Part shown: piece by piece, positions 21,617 through 33,184 of the stretch
Position numbering within the stretch: the first letter of the stretch is position 1
How the letters are laid out: each line of letters begins with the position of its first letter
Position numbers and translations under genes: made by a program
Origin: Ehretia macrophylla
Lineage: Eukaryota > Streptophyta > Magnoliopsida > Boraginales > Ehretiaceae
Direction of reading: 5' to 3'
Assembly (NCBI GenBank): GCA_037974665.1
Contig: CM075775.1
Span: 36,048,152-36,112,151, forward strand
DNA: 64,000 nt
The notes under the pieces: generated by a model
What the model was told of the DNA's origin: nothing
Databases searched by the model: none
Seen by the model: the letters and a program-made list of their open reading frames with translations, nothing else

Positions 21617-22669
21617 CAACATAGACACGTGGAACACATCGTGCAGTCTCGACAAGCTCAGAGGCAAAGCTAATCGATAAGCCAAAGGACCTACCTTTTC
21701 GGTGATCTCATACGGACCCACGTACCTGGGACTAAGCTTCCCGCTCTTACCGTGCCGAATCAATCCCTTCCGTGGAGAAATCTTAAGAAACACCCAATCT
21801 CCCAAATCAAACTCAAGATCCCGACGGTGCTTATCTGCATCACTCTTTTGACGACTCTGAGCTGTAAGCATACGCTGGCGAATAAGGTGAACATTATCTA
21901 CCATCTTAATCAACTCAGGTAACACTGTCGGATCAACTGTTCTCATCTCTCCAACCTCTTCCCAATATAACGGGGATCTGCATTTCCGACCATACAACGC
22001 CTCGTAGGGAGCCATACCTATAGTAGATTGATAACTATTATTGTAGGCGAACTCCGCTAAAGGCAAAAACTTCTCCCAATTCTTCCCAAAGTCAAGCACA
22101 CATGCTCGAAGCATGTCTTCCAAGATCCTGATGGTTCTCTCAAACTGGCCATCAGTTTGCGGATGATATGCAGTACTGAAGCTCAATTTAGTTCCCATGG
22201 CCTCTTGCAACTTCTGCCAAAAACAAGATCTGAATCTGGGATCCCTATCTGACACTATACTCTGTGGCACACCATGCAATATCACAATATTAGCAACATA
22301 CAATTCAGCTAGCTTATCAAGGCTATCCTGTTTATTCACGGGAATAAAGTGTGTAACTTTAGTCAAGCGGTCCACAACAACCCAAACAGAATCACATCCT
22401 CTCGGAGATCTAGGAAGATCGGTCACAAGGTCCATTGTAATATGTACCCACTTCCATTGCGGAATCGACAACGGCTGTAGAAGTCCGGCTGGCCTCTGAT
22501 GCTCAACTTTAACCCTCTGACAAGTCAAACATCTGGATACATACCCAGCAATCTCCCTCTTCATATTGTTCCACCAGAAGTGTTGCTTCAAATCTCTATA
22601 CATCTTTGTACTGCCCGGGTGAATCGTGTACCTCGAATTATGTGCCTCGAACAGGATCTCATTCTTTAA
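21617..22669 (-). other. B2 integrase domain
   Basis: Zinc-binding H-H-C-C part ([15 protein letters not shown]), then the catalytic D,D35E core: TMDL, SDRDPRF and the Glu of GQFERT, with the last two acidic residues 36 apart. A GPY/F-like stretch (GPYEI) precedes FHVSML. The core residues are intact. Confidence 0.92.
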
Positions 22670-22936
22670 AGTCGGATCACCAGGAACACATACTATGTCC
22701 CTGAATCTGAAGATGCCATCTGCATGTAATTTAAACTCCGAATCTCCCCCTTTAGCTTTTTCTTGGATCTTCAAGATGTGAGGATCAGTCTTCTGAGCCT
22801 CTTTGATATGTGCTAGCAACCCTGACTGAATCTGTAAACTAGCAAATCGAATCCCTACCTCAGTAGCTTCTGGCTTCCATGAAAAAATTTCTTCCAAAGT
22901 CTCCCAGTCCTTGATAATCAAGCTTGCAACAGTAGC

Positions 22937-23284
22937 CTTTCGGCTCAAAGCATCAGCAACAACATTTGCCTTACCTGGCACATAGTTAATAGAACAGTTG
23001 TAACCACCCAATAGCTCTAGCCATCTCTGCTGCCTCATATTTAGATCCTTCTGTGAAAACAAATACTTGAGACTCTTGTGGTCAATAAATATTTCAAATC
23101 TGCAACCCCACAAGTAATGACACCACTTCTTCAAAGCAAACACAACTGCAGCTAACTCAAGATCATGTGTAGGGTAGTTGACTTCATAAGGTTTCAATTT
23201 CCTAGAAGCATAGGCAATCACCTTACCATTCTGCATTAAAACACAGCCCAAACCTTCCTTAGATGCATCACTATAGACAACAAA
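22937..23284 (-). other. B2 RNase H domain
   Basis: VYSDASKEG supplies the first catalytic Asp, HDLELAA the Glu, IDHKSL the second Asp and NVVADALSR the last Asp. This is the DEDD pattern of Gypsy RNase H. It degrades template RNA during cDNA synthesis. Confidence 0.9.
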
Positions 23285-23566
23285 GTTCTCTGTTCCCTCA
23301 GGTAAAGCTAGTATAGGAGCTGTAGTTAGTCTCTTCTTCAATTCTTGGAAACTGGACTCACATTTGGCATCCCAGTTGTAAGCAACTTTCTTCCGAGTCA
23401 ACTGGCTCAAAGGTCCAGAAATTTTAGAAAAGTCTTTAACAAATCTCCAGTAGTAACCTGCCAATCCAAGAAAACTCCGAATCTCTGACACCGTCTCAGG
23501 TCTCTTCCAAGATGAAACAACTTCAATCTTAGCTGGGTCCACTGAAATTCCTCGATCTGAAATGAT

Positions 23567-24274
23567 ATGGCCTAGAAAAGATATCTGGTGCAACCAGAAC
23601 TCACACTTGCTGAATTTAGCAAAAAGCTTGTTTTCCTGCAAAGTTTGAAGCACAATCCTCAAGTGTTGCTCATGTTCAGCCTCGTTCTTCGAATACACTA
23701 AAATGTCGTCAATAAAGATCACGACAAACTGATCAAGGTAAGGCCGAAAGACCCTCTGCATCAAGTCCATGAATGCGGCTGGTGCATTCGTCAATCCAAA
23801 CGGCAAAACAACAAATTCATAGTGGCCATATCTAGTCCTGATTGCCGTCTTTGGTATATCGTCACTCTGAATTCTAAGTTGATAGTAACCCTGCCTCAAG
23901 TCAAATTTGGAGTAAACACTCGCACCCTGCAACTGGTCAAACAATTCTTCAATCAACGGCAAGGGGTATTTATTCTTAATCGTGACTTGATTAAGTCCCC
24001 TGTAATCAATGCATAACCGTAGCGTGCCGTCTTTCTTTCTCACAAACAACACATGCGCACCCCACGACGAAGAACTAGGTTGTATGAACCCTTTCTCAAG
24101 CAAATTCTGAAGCTGAATTTTTAACTCCTGAAGTTCAGCCGATGCCATTCTATAAGGACTCCTAGAAATTGGCGCAGTGCCTGGCACAAGATCAATCACG
24201 AACTCGATCTCCCTATCCGGTGGTAAACCCGGTAATTCCTCGGGAAATACACCAGGGAAGTCTCTAACAATCGG
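23567..24274 (-). other. B2 reverse transcriptase domain
   Basis: Contains [43 protein letters not shown] and the catalytic [10 protein letters not shown] box (FIDD at 23716-23705), followed by FLGHIIS. All expected RT blocks are present in order, without a stop. Confidence 0.95.
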
Positions 24275-24436
24275 AACCTCATTCAAACTCAACTTATCAG
24301 CAGGCTGATTGATCAGATAGGCTAAGTAAGCTTCACAACCCCTATTCAACAACTTAGAAGTCTTGATCGCTGATAAAAGTGGAATGCGGGCAGCCCTGCA
24401 GTTCCCAACAATCTCTAGTATCGGTAGGTCATGAAC

Positions 24437-24766
24437 CTTAAGATAAACAACCTTTGTTCTACAATCCAACTGAGCATAGTACTTTCCCAACCAGTCCATT
24501 CCCAAAATGATTTCAAAGTCACGGAATGGAAATATAATTAAATCAGCAGGAAATTTACGGTTCTCAATACATATATCACAAGATTTACAAATAGACTCAG
24601 TAATAAATTTTGCACCCAAAGGAGTACTAACTTCAACTTCATGAGGCAATTTATCAATGCAAACATTCACAGATCGTGCACATGCAGGGGTTATAAACGA
24701 ATGTGTAGCTCCGGGATCAATCAAAACTTTAACTGGCTGAGTATTGAGAAGAAAGGTACCTTCCAC
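24437..24766 (-). other. B2 aspartic protease domain
   Basis: DPGATHSF (catalytic Asp codon at about 24718-24716) followed about 60-70 residues later by the ILGMDWL motif. This is the usual retropepsin-type pattern in Gypsy elements. It would process the polyprotein. Domain edges are approximate. Confidence 0.88.
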
Positions 24767-24904
24767 TATAGTTGTGGTATCGGGTAGCTCCTCTGCATCC
24801 AGTGCAAAGACCCTAGCCTGAACTCTCTGTGCTGGTCGTGCACCTGCAGCCCTATTCTGAACACCTTGGCCTCAACCACGGCCCTGAACATTATTATATT
24901 TAGG

Positions 24905-25006
24905 GCAATCCCTCACCCTATGGTCATCACTGCCACAACCCGTACATTTACCACTCTTCCTCCAGCAGTTAGCCTCAATATGGCCCGATCGATTACAATA
25001 ATTACA
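24905..25006 (-). other. B2 gag: paired CCHC zinc knuckles
   Basis: CNYCNRSGHIEANC and CTGCGSDDHRVRDC, both fitting CX2CX4HX4C, separated by six residues. They are nucleic-acid-binding modules of the nucleocapsid region, downstream of a Gln/Pro-rich linker. B1 keeps both. Confidence 0.92.
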
Positions 25007-25969
25007 CTGCTGATTTTGCCTAACCGCAGTGTTTCCTGTAGGTGCTGGGGCTCTGGCAGGGGTAGGAACTGTACCTCCCTGCTGGGGTCTAGTCACAGCT
25101 GGCCTAGCCTGAATCTGCTGCTGTGGCTGATACGGACGCTGCTGAGGAACCTGTGCAGAAGCCTGATATTGCCTCGGTTGACTTTGGCTGCTCTGGCCCA
25201 AATACTGCTTCTTACTCGGCTGACTGCTCTCCGCTAACATCTCAGCCTTCCGTTTCTCAAACTTCGAGGCTGCCTGAAATGCCTCGGGAAAAGTAGTGTA
25301 GGTCTGCCCAGTCAAATGCAACTGAATGTCCATTCTCAGCCCACGGACAAACCTATGTATCATCCTCCTAGCCGGCCGTACCAACTCGTGCATATACCTC
25401 GACAGGCTAACAAACCTAGCCTCGTACTGTGCAACAATCATATTTCCCTGCTTCAGGGCCACAAACTCATCTTCCCTCCTCTCCATAGCCATCTCGGGAA
25501 TATATTTGTCCCGGAACTCACTTACAAAATCATCCCATAAGTGTGGAACATCCTCACAATCCCACCTCAATCTAACAGTATTCCACCACTGCTCTGCATC
25601 ACCCTCAAATAAGAATGACGCATAGTCTATTCTTGCCTCATCAGTGTACCTCAAAGCGGTGAAAATCTTCTCAACTCGATTAATCCATCTCTCGGCCGCC
25701 TCATCATCCGGCTCTCCGAAGAACTTTCCCGGCTCATGCCTCAGAAATTTCTCTAGCTGGTTATTCTCAACTCTGTACCCCTGTCCACCAGGATTAGCTT
25801 GATTACCATGGGGATTATTCCGGTCCTGCCTCTGCTCATGTAGTACCTGTGTGATCCGGTCTACTGCAGTAGTCATGGTAGCCATAAACTGCTCAGGCAA
25901 CGGCTGCTGACCCTGTTCTGCTGCCTCTTCATCTGATCCTATACCTTGAGTACCACGACGTGGCGGCAT

Positions 25970-26281
25970 AGTAGCAACTCACAATAGTTGGCAACATTTA
26001 AAAGCAGTTTATAGACAGAAATATAGCACATAAGATTAGATAACACTCAAGTCAATAACAATCCAATATTCTATCACACAATTCACATAAGACAAGTTTA
26101 ACTTGCCAAACTATTTCACTTAAACACATAAACATTCCAAGTTCACAAAGTCATGCTATAACATTTTCTTTTCACTTAGCAATCATACATAAACACTTTA
26201 GCATTTTAGACCTTTACCCCACAGACCGAGAATCATATCCCGGCTCATGCAAGACTATCATGCTCTGATACCACCTAAAGA
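25970..26281 (-). other. B2 untranslated leader
   Basis: 312 bp between the gag ATG and the 5' LTR, AT-rich and closely similar to the B1 leader at 15022-15334. It contains the PBS. No gene is seen in it. Confidence 0.8.
26262..26273 (-). promoter_or_regulatory. Primer-binding site of B2 (initiator Met tRNA)
   Basis: Coding strand TGGTATCAGAGC, 8 bp from the 5' LTR. Confidence 0.93.
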
Positions 26282-28565
26282 TGTCACGCCCCGACCCGAC
26301 CCCGCAAAAGGCCAAGCCCGGACTCGACACACGGACAGAGTCTCCTCTGTACCGCGGACAATCCAAAAACCCTAAAATCAATATAATACTTGCGAAAGCT
26401 ATATAATAATCAAAACAAGCCATCTTTCTTTACAACATACATTTCTTATTAACCAACTTTCCAAACCAAAAATGCCATGCATACTACACAGGTATTTATG
26501 CCACTAAACCATTAGCTATTAGCATGCATTTTTTCACTAGTCATCAGAGTATAAGTTTACAATTTTACAAACTTTAATCCATTACAACATAAGACCATTA
26601 AAGGTCTCAAAATAGGAAAATACATACAAGGCTACAAGCCTCAAAATTAAGCGACCTTCACGCAATATACATAACAAGCAAGGTTTGCACAAAACTGGTA
26701 ACCAACCACCAGCAAAGCAGGGAAGTACTATCACGGAAACACCTCCACCTGCTCTTCCTCCTCTATTACCTTGAGAGGGTCTGCTTCAACTACTCCTGTA
26801 AAAAACATGGAATAGAAAGGAATGAGCAAAAACTATTGCTCAGCGAGGGCAATTGGTCTCAAGGACGGAGATGAGAGGAGTATGCAATGCAATTAGCCAA
26901 GCAATACATACAAATCATATAATGATACAACCAAAGCCAACAATAAAGCAAGGCAAGTATTTAAAGCTGCAAACACTCATTCAAAGGATACGATACTCTT
27001 TTCACGAGCAACTTTCATACACGAATTCGATGACGACGCGCCGGCCCAAAACCACCTTATAACACCAGTTTGGAATACCCCGGAAGTATCCATCAACCTA
27101 CGACCCAAATCTCCCTGGGAGGCAACCCAAGCGAGAAAGGGAATAGCAGCGGAGCTAGAGCAACCAACACTGGCAACCCAAGGCTACCCAGAGAGGCCCA
27201 TCACTCACGCGTGAGACACTATGCAATGCAAGACTCGATACAAGGCGATAAACAAGCGATAAAGCCACACGTGGGAGAATAATAAAGTAGGCTACTCTCG
27301 CACGCAATAGTAGCAATTGATAAGCAATTCAATCCAAAACAACTCAAACAAGTATTTCAAGTAATTCTAAGCATTCTATAGGCATAAAGACAAGAAAACA
27401 CACAAAAACACAAATCGGCCCCAACTATCAAAATGCTACCATTTCCAAACGAGCCACGAGTTCTGGAAACCGACTTCGCCAACCCTCCTAGGTCACCATA
27501 AGGCACGTCTAAAACCCCGAAACCTTACTTTACCCTAGAACTCGCGCAAAGTCCCGATTTCCCCCTTTCTCGTTTGAACTACAACTATAACAACCAAACA
27601 CCCAACCAACACCATAATCGCACCAAAAGTGCTTCCATGGCCTCCCAAAGCAATGCCAACACGCAAAACGAGAAAACGCTAAAGCCAACCTTAACGACCC
27701 CAACTTTCCCAAAGGCTTAATTCTCATTTTTCCCACTACGCAACCCAAACAAACCACACATTTTAACATTATAGCGTACCTAGCACATTTCTACATCAAC
27801 AGAAAGCATAACAGCGCAACTTCAACGTTTCAAGGTTTTACTATTCACAAAACATTATTCATTTAACAATTTAATTTGCAATCACAACATTTAACCGCAG
27901 AAAATGTTACAAAGCTATAAATACATGTTCTACAAATGCCAAGGAACATTCTAGAAGCATCAAATCGCTTTAAATAACGATCTACGGATAAATCTAAAAA
28001 TTGACAAAGTTAACATATACAACGTATAAATGCACAAATAACATGCTTTCCTCACCTTAGGTACTCCTAGTCGCTAGGAAAACAACGCTAGTTGCCTCGG
28101 AAATCACCCCGCACGAGCTCACGCGAAGATTGATCGTTTGGAAGTTGAAAGGTTTTTTTTTTCCTCAATGAAGCTCACGGCCTGCTGCTCTTTTTTTGCT
28201 GCTGTTTCTCTTTTTATTTTGCTTAGTTTTTAGCTTATTTAAGTGTCAAATGGTCAAAGGGTCAAAGGGCTAAGTCAACAACTTAAAATCTTGGTCAAAG
28301 AGCCCTATTTTGAGCGTTTTAAAGCCATTTTAACTAAGGTAAGATCAATTAAAGCTAGCAACATTTAAAATATAAAATTTAAGTCATCTAAATACTAGTT
28401 TCACTATTTGCTGAGGACTGGAAATCGTTATCTAGCTATCACTCCTTAAATGCAATGCACGTTGCGACGGCGAGAAAGTAACAATTAATTCACAAAGAAT
28501 TTAAGGAAATATAATTTTCAAAATAATAAACAAAGAATTTTCACATTCCAGGCTCGGGTATTACA
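26282..28565 (-). repeat. B2 5' LTR (2284 bp)
   Basis: TGTCACGCCC to GGGTATTACA; the partner of 19053-21341 with only scattered differences, including CpG-type changes. TAATC follows at 28566. Confidence 0.93.
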
Positions 28566-28570
28566 TAATC
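28566..28570. other. Target-site duplication of B2, right copy (TAATC)
   Basis: Identical to 19048-19052. The A LTR sequence resumes at GTTCATGAAGG, as in the uninterrupted copy at 1109. Confidence 0.95.
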
Positions 28571-29462
28571 GTTCATGAAGGTTAACACTTAACGTTTAGC
28601 CTAACTTTACAAATATTCTGAAAAACCGGCAGCATAACGGCAGTAATTGGGCTCTTGAGTTTGGCCTAATTCTCTAAACGCCTCGAAACCTTCAATCTCA
28701 ATTTCATTTCCAACTAAGATTACTATTTATAACCAATCGAAACGCCTACTAGTTATCTTGAAGTCTCGTTTGATTAACAACCTAGCATGATGACTATGTC
28801 TCGTTTGTTTGTCAATACTTGTTACAAAACCTGTTGATCTTAGCTTACCAATGAGTACCTGCTTAAGATTGGATAGATTCATTTTACTTAATCCTTTACC
28901 TGATACTTCTTAAGCCTGCGATAGATACTAGCCTATAGTGATAGCAAAAAAAACGACCATAGGAGTGTCTATCTAGTTATGATCAGTACAAGCCAAAATT
29001 AGACCCCAAATTACAACGGGGGTCATTTACAATACAACAAACAACATAAGAAATAGTCTTCAAGCAACATATCGTTCACAAAATGGCCATAGTCAAGTAA
29101 GGCACGTAGGGCAAGCAATCATTCCAAGGGATCATCAAAAGGCACATTGTTCTCGAGTACCTGTTCCTGGTCTTCTTCACCTGAGATGATAAAAGAGTGT
29201 GAGTCCTTATGAACTCAGTGAGGGGGAACAAGAAATAAGTTTTGAAACTCTTTTTCCGGTTTAACTTATGAAAAACCTCTATTTGCAAGCATGATATGAC
29301 ATATATCACAAGTAAGTACGTAATGTAATATAAGAGTAAAAGAACGCAATTACCCGTCTTTCCTCCCCAAGGTCCTCTAGGAACCAAGTGAGAGTACTTA
29401 TACACATAGTCGAAAAGGATACGGTGAGCTTTTGCTCTCAGTTCATTTCTAGTATCAGTTGT
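28571..29462 (-). repeat. Element A 5' LTR, segment 2
   Basis: 892 bp aligning with about 1109-2002 of the 3' LTR, with scattered substitutions and small indels. It includes the GAACTCAGTGAGGG-like block near 29211 and the acceptor-like CTCAG and acidic reading frame near 29120-29190. It ends in the GTTGT target of C. The 109-codon minus-strand ORF across it is not conserved as such in the other LTR. Confidence 0.93.
29458..29462. other. Target-site duplication of C, left copy (GTTGT)
   Basis: Partner at 33180-33184. The uninterrupted site CAGTTGTTGCGGCCGAC is in the other A LTR at about 2000. Confidence 0.95.
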
Positions 29463-29779
29463 TGTGAGGCTCGACCCCGAATAACGTGTGTTTCCTTGAT
29501 TTGCGTGCCATAGACCAAGAATGATATGACTGACCTTGGATTACGTGCCCTGTCTTGGTTTTCGTGCATGCGTCATCATACGTGCCTTGACCTAGAATTA
29601 TGTGCCCTAATTCTCGACTTACGTGCCCCGACCTCGATTAGCGTACGATACCTCGTTTCGTGTGCCCTAACCTTGAACTGCGTACCTTAACCTAGATATA
29701 GAGTCGTGCCTTGATTTGCATGCATTGCATTGAATTGCGTGCCTTGCATTGGTTTACGTGCATTCACCTAGGATTGAAG

Positions 29780-29825
29780 TACGTGCCTTAGTCTTGAAGT
29801 ACGTGCCTTAGTCTTGAAGTTCGTG
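29780..29825 (+). repeat. Short tandem repeat in the start of solo LTR C
   Basis: The unit GAAGTACGTGCCTTAGTCTT is repeated about two and a half times. It sits in a wider field (29480-29870) of degenerate CGTGCC motifs separated by 15-30 bp. Confidence 0.8.
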
Positions 29826-30328
29826 TCCACCTCGTAATTCGTGCCCTAGACCTAGGAAAACGTGTCCTCACGCTAATCAGGAAAGCATCTTACACAAAGC
29901 ACTAGACTATTAAACAATCCTACAAAATCCACTATCAATATTATAATCCTAATTCAACTCACTAGAAGACAAAAATTCACTAAACATTAGACATTACTTC
30001 TTCTTTATTCTTTGTTCTTTTTGCACTTTCAACACACAACTAAATAACACTCAAAAGATGACAAAAATTCAGAATTTTAATAGCCTTGGCAAACCACCAC
30101 ATCAAGTTTTATGCATGCTTGCTCAATTCAAATTCATTTCTAGACAAGTTATGACAAAAACATTTATCAATGCATAAAAAAAATGCTCAAAACCACCTCA
30201 ATCCTCTACCTTGCTCGACCAAACCACCTTTGAACATGCTAAACATTTCAAAATTAAGCATTTTGAAGACACAAAGCTGAAATTGAAAGGCCCAATGCCG
30301 AACATGCTCATCTAACTTCAAGGCTTTT

Positions 30329-30401
30329 GTTTCTTTTCATTCTCTCATTTCCTCTCACATTTCTCTCTCTCTCCCTCTCATTTTCTCTCTCTCTCTCTCT
30401 G
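30329..30401. repeat. CT-rich microsatellite in solo LTR C
   Basis: TTTCTCTCTC-type tract, the complement of the GA tract in the A LTRs. Confidence 0.9.
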
Positions 30402-33179
30402 CCTTGGCTGATTCTCTACAATTCAAAACTCATGTTCATCATCCTAAGGTCATTCAAGGCAAGCCCAAGAAAAGGAAAGCAAGTAGTTAGCTCAAATGAT
30501 GCATGCAAGCACATAGAGTCTTCATTTCGGCCCTAGGTGAGTTTTTAAGCTTCCATTTCTTTTCTTCTTGTTCTAACCTCATGCATGTACTAAAAGCTTG
30601 GTCACTAAGCTAGGAAAAATAGAGAAAATCTAGTTGGAACCTCGGCTAGGCGAAGAAGGAGAAGAAAATTTTGCTTCAACAAGTTTTTGTGCATCTTCTT
30701 GGTTGATTGCTAAGGTGAGGGCTAAAACCTTTTGAAAATCCTTCAAAAATCCACATGCATGCTCTTAAATGTATGTATTTTCTTCTGTACTTGAATTATA
30801 TGTTCGTTCATAAGCTTTTGCAACCATGCATGGCAAGATCTTGGCTTGAAAGTGATGATAGGTGAAGTCCGATTGTTGACAGCTCTCTGACCAGTTTGTT
30901 TCGAGGTAAGTTTTGCTAGGAAAATGATGTTGAAAATACATGAAAATTGGTAGGTCACTAGTTTTTCCAGTTTTGAACATTTTTCTCAGAAATAGTCCAA
31001 AGCTAATTTCGACTCTAAGGTCCTCAAAATCGCAAATATTTAAAATGTGTCCAAATCTGGAAATCTGGAAAAATGAAGCAGGTTTTGGCAGATGCACTGA
31101 CCTTGTAGAACGAACCAGATTTGACTTAGTAAATGATGTCCAAAATACATGAAATTTGGTGTGATACTAATATTTTTCAGTTCTGGACATTTTTGTTAGA
31201 AATGGACTAAGGCTAAATCTGATCCTAAGGACCTCAAAAACGTCAATTATCAAAATGTGTGCAAATCTGGACAGTTTTGTGATATCCCACTGTTTCGGCT
31301 ATAACTAATGATCCCGAACTCCAAATGATGCAAGGCTTGTTTGATTTTAGTTCACTTATTAAGCTTTAATTTGACATCTTATTCACTGGAATTGGAGATT
31401 GTTTGTTTATCTTAATGATTGCGAGAAAATAGCCTATTGCAGTAAGGATTTCACTTAGTGTTATGCTTAGAAAAATTGTTGTAACTTCTCTTGTTGAAAT
31501 AAATGCTTGGGATTGTAGCTTTGGGATGTTGTGTGGACTGTTTTGAATGTTTGAGGATGTTGAATTAAATGATGCATGGCTTGAGATTGATTTTGAATTG
31601 GTTTGGGGCTTAAATTGCACGGATACACACGAAATGGAAACCCTAATGACTAGGTAGTCTTGCTAAGTGTTGATCATTTGGATATTGTGTGGAATGATGT
31701 GCTTAGTAGGCTGCCCGTAGATGCCCTTATAGTCCTAAATGTGATTTTGATCATTGCATGTTGACAAATAGGCTTTTCTTGCATCCGAGCCCACGTAGAT
31801 GTTGTTGCAGGTTATGTAATCTTATTATTTGATTACGTGGACCTTGAATTTAGTTATATGACTTGATTTATGTGCGGTACATGGCTATCCGTTTAATGTT
31901 CATATAACTCCATATGTTTTTCAAGTGAAACTACTTGTCCATTCGTGCCTCGCCTGTTTACTTGTCAATGTGCAATCTTATGACTTCTGAAGGCAACCTA
32001 CTTTGTTGTCCTCCTAATGTGATATGTTAATGTTATAAATGTGCATTGCATACAAGGTTGCAACCTTTCCTGTCGGCATGGTAGCGATCACGCACACTGG
32101 GCGGCATCGGGCTTGCCGATGCACCCGTGACTACCACTGTCCCATTCCCTCTCTCGCTTGGGGGCTAGACTTCCTTGGAGAGTTGGGTCGTAGGATTTCG
32201 GGGTACATCCGGAGTACACTCACCTGGCGTGTTAAGGGGATGATTTGAAGTCGGTCGCAACAATTGATTCTGGAACTGATCTCAGAGCAAAAGCTCATTG
32301 TATCCTTTTTACTATGTGTATAAGTACTATCGCTTGGTTCCTAGAGAACCTCGGGGAGGAAAGACTAGTATTTTTGTTCCTGTACTTATATTATTGTTAT
32401 ATTCATGCTTGCAAAAGGATTTCATAAGTTGAACCGGAAAATGAATTTCAAAACCTATTTCTCGTTTTCCCCCTCGCTGAGTTCATAAGGACTCACCCTC
32501 TTTTATCATCTCAGGTGAAGAAGATCCAGAACAAGTACCCGAGGATGGTGTGCCTAACGATGAATCCTTGGAGTGATTGCCTGTTTGTGTACTTTGCGTG
32601 ATTATGGCTACTTGTGAACTTTATGCTACTTGAAGACTATTTCCTTTTATGTTGCTCGATGTTGTAATGTAAAGACCCCCGTTGTAATTTGGGGTCTAAT
32701 TTTGGTTTGTACTGATATTGGTAGACAGACACTAGACACTACTATGATCGTTTTGCAATTATTACCGCTAGTATCTATCATAGGTTATGATGTATTAGTT
32801 AAGGACTAAGTAAATGAACCTATCCAATCTTAAACAGGTACTTTTGTAACGAGGATAAACAAACAAACGAGACATAGTATCATGCTAGGTTATAAATCAA
32901 ACGAGACATCGAGATAACCAATAGGCATTTCAATTGATGTTAAATAGTAATCCTAGTTGGAAATGAAACTTGAGATTAGAAAATTTTGAGGCGTTTAGAG
33001 AATTAGGCCAAACCAAAGAGTCCAATTACAGCCGTTATGCTACCAGTTTTCCGGAAAACTTTGGAGTTTAGACTAAAACGATAAGTGTTAAATCTTCATA
33101 AACGGTTAAGTATGTGACATGTCCTGAACGTTTAGATCATACCCTAGTCTAACCTTATAGGCCAGGTTGGGGCGTGACA

Positions 33180-33184
33180 GTTGT
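33180..33184. other. Target-site duplication of C, right copy (GTTGT)
   Basis: Identical to 29458-29462, directly after TGACA. Confidence 0.95.

Larger units (their letters stand above)
21353..25969 (-). pseudogene. B2 gag-pol polyprotein, open except for one TGA
   Basis: ATG at 25969 (MPPRRGTQ...) to TAA at 21353, 1538 codons. Gag covers residues 1-365 to the TGA at 24872-24874, with core EGDAEQWWNTVRLRW near 122-136 and CX2CX4HX4C knuckles at 322-335 and 342-355. B1 has a glycine codon in place of the TGA (GGA to TGA). The frame is unchanged across it and contains protease [14 protein letters not shown], a complete-looking RNase H, integrase and chromodomain. Residues that look off-consensus: Phe instead of Ser next to the integrase catalytic Glu (GQFERT), and Ile in FIDHKSL of RNase H where B1 has Thr. 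Roles are particle protein, processing protease, reverse transcription and chromatin-directed integration. Readthrough of the TGA could in principle still yield pol, but nothing shows this. Confidence 0.96.
19053..28565 (-). mobile_element. Element B2: full-length, nearly intact Ty3/Gypsy chromovirus-like retrotransposon nested in A 5' LTR
   Basis: 9513 bp on the minus strand with perfect TAATC duplications. In coding order: 5' LTR 28565-26282, PBS 26273-26262, gag-pol 25969-21353, polypurine tract, 3' LTR 21341-19053. The LTRs are 2289 and 2284 bp and closely similar. Only one in-frame stop separates it from an open polyprotein. It is the best-preserved element in the window and a useful reference for the B family. 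B1 and B2 have diverged LTRs but closely similar proteins. Confidence 0.96.
29463..33179 (+). mobile_element. C: solo LTR of the A family, inserted in the opposite orientation
   Basis: 3717 bp from TGTGAGGCTC to GGGGCGTGACA with perfect GTTGT duplications and no internal region. Its reverse complement aligns with the A LTRs through most of its length: the CT-rich tract at 30329-30401 corresponds to the GA tract of A, and the end TATAGGCCAGGTTGGGGCG corresponds to the A start. It therefore belongs to the same family but is a different, diverged copy. Recombination between the two LTRs of a full insertion is the usual origin of a solo LTR. The first 400 bp are rich in ACGTGCC-like short repeats. 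Confidence 0.94.
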
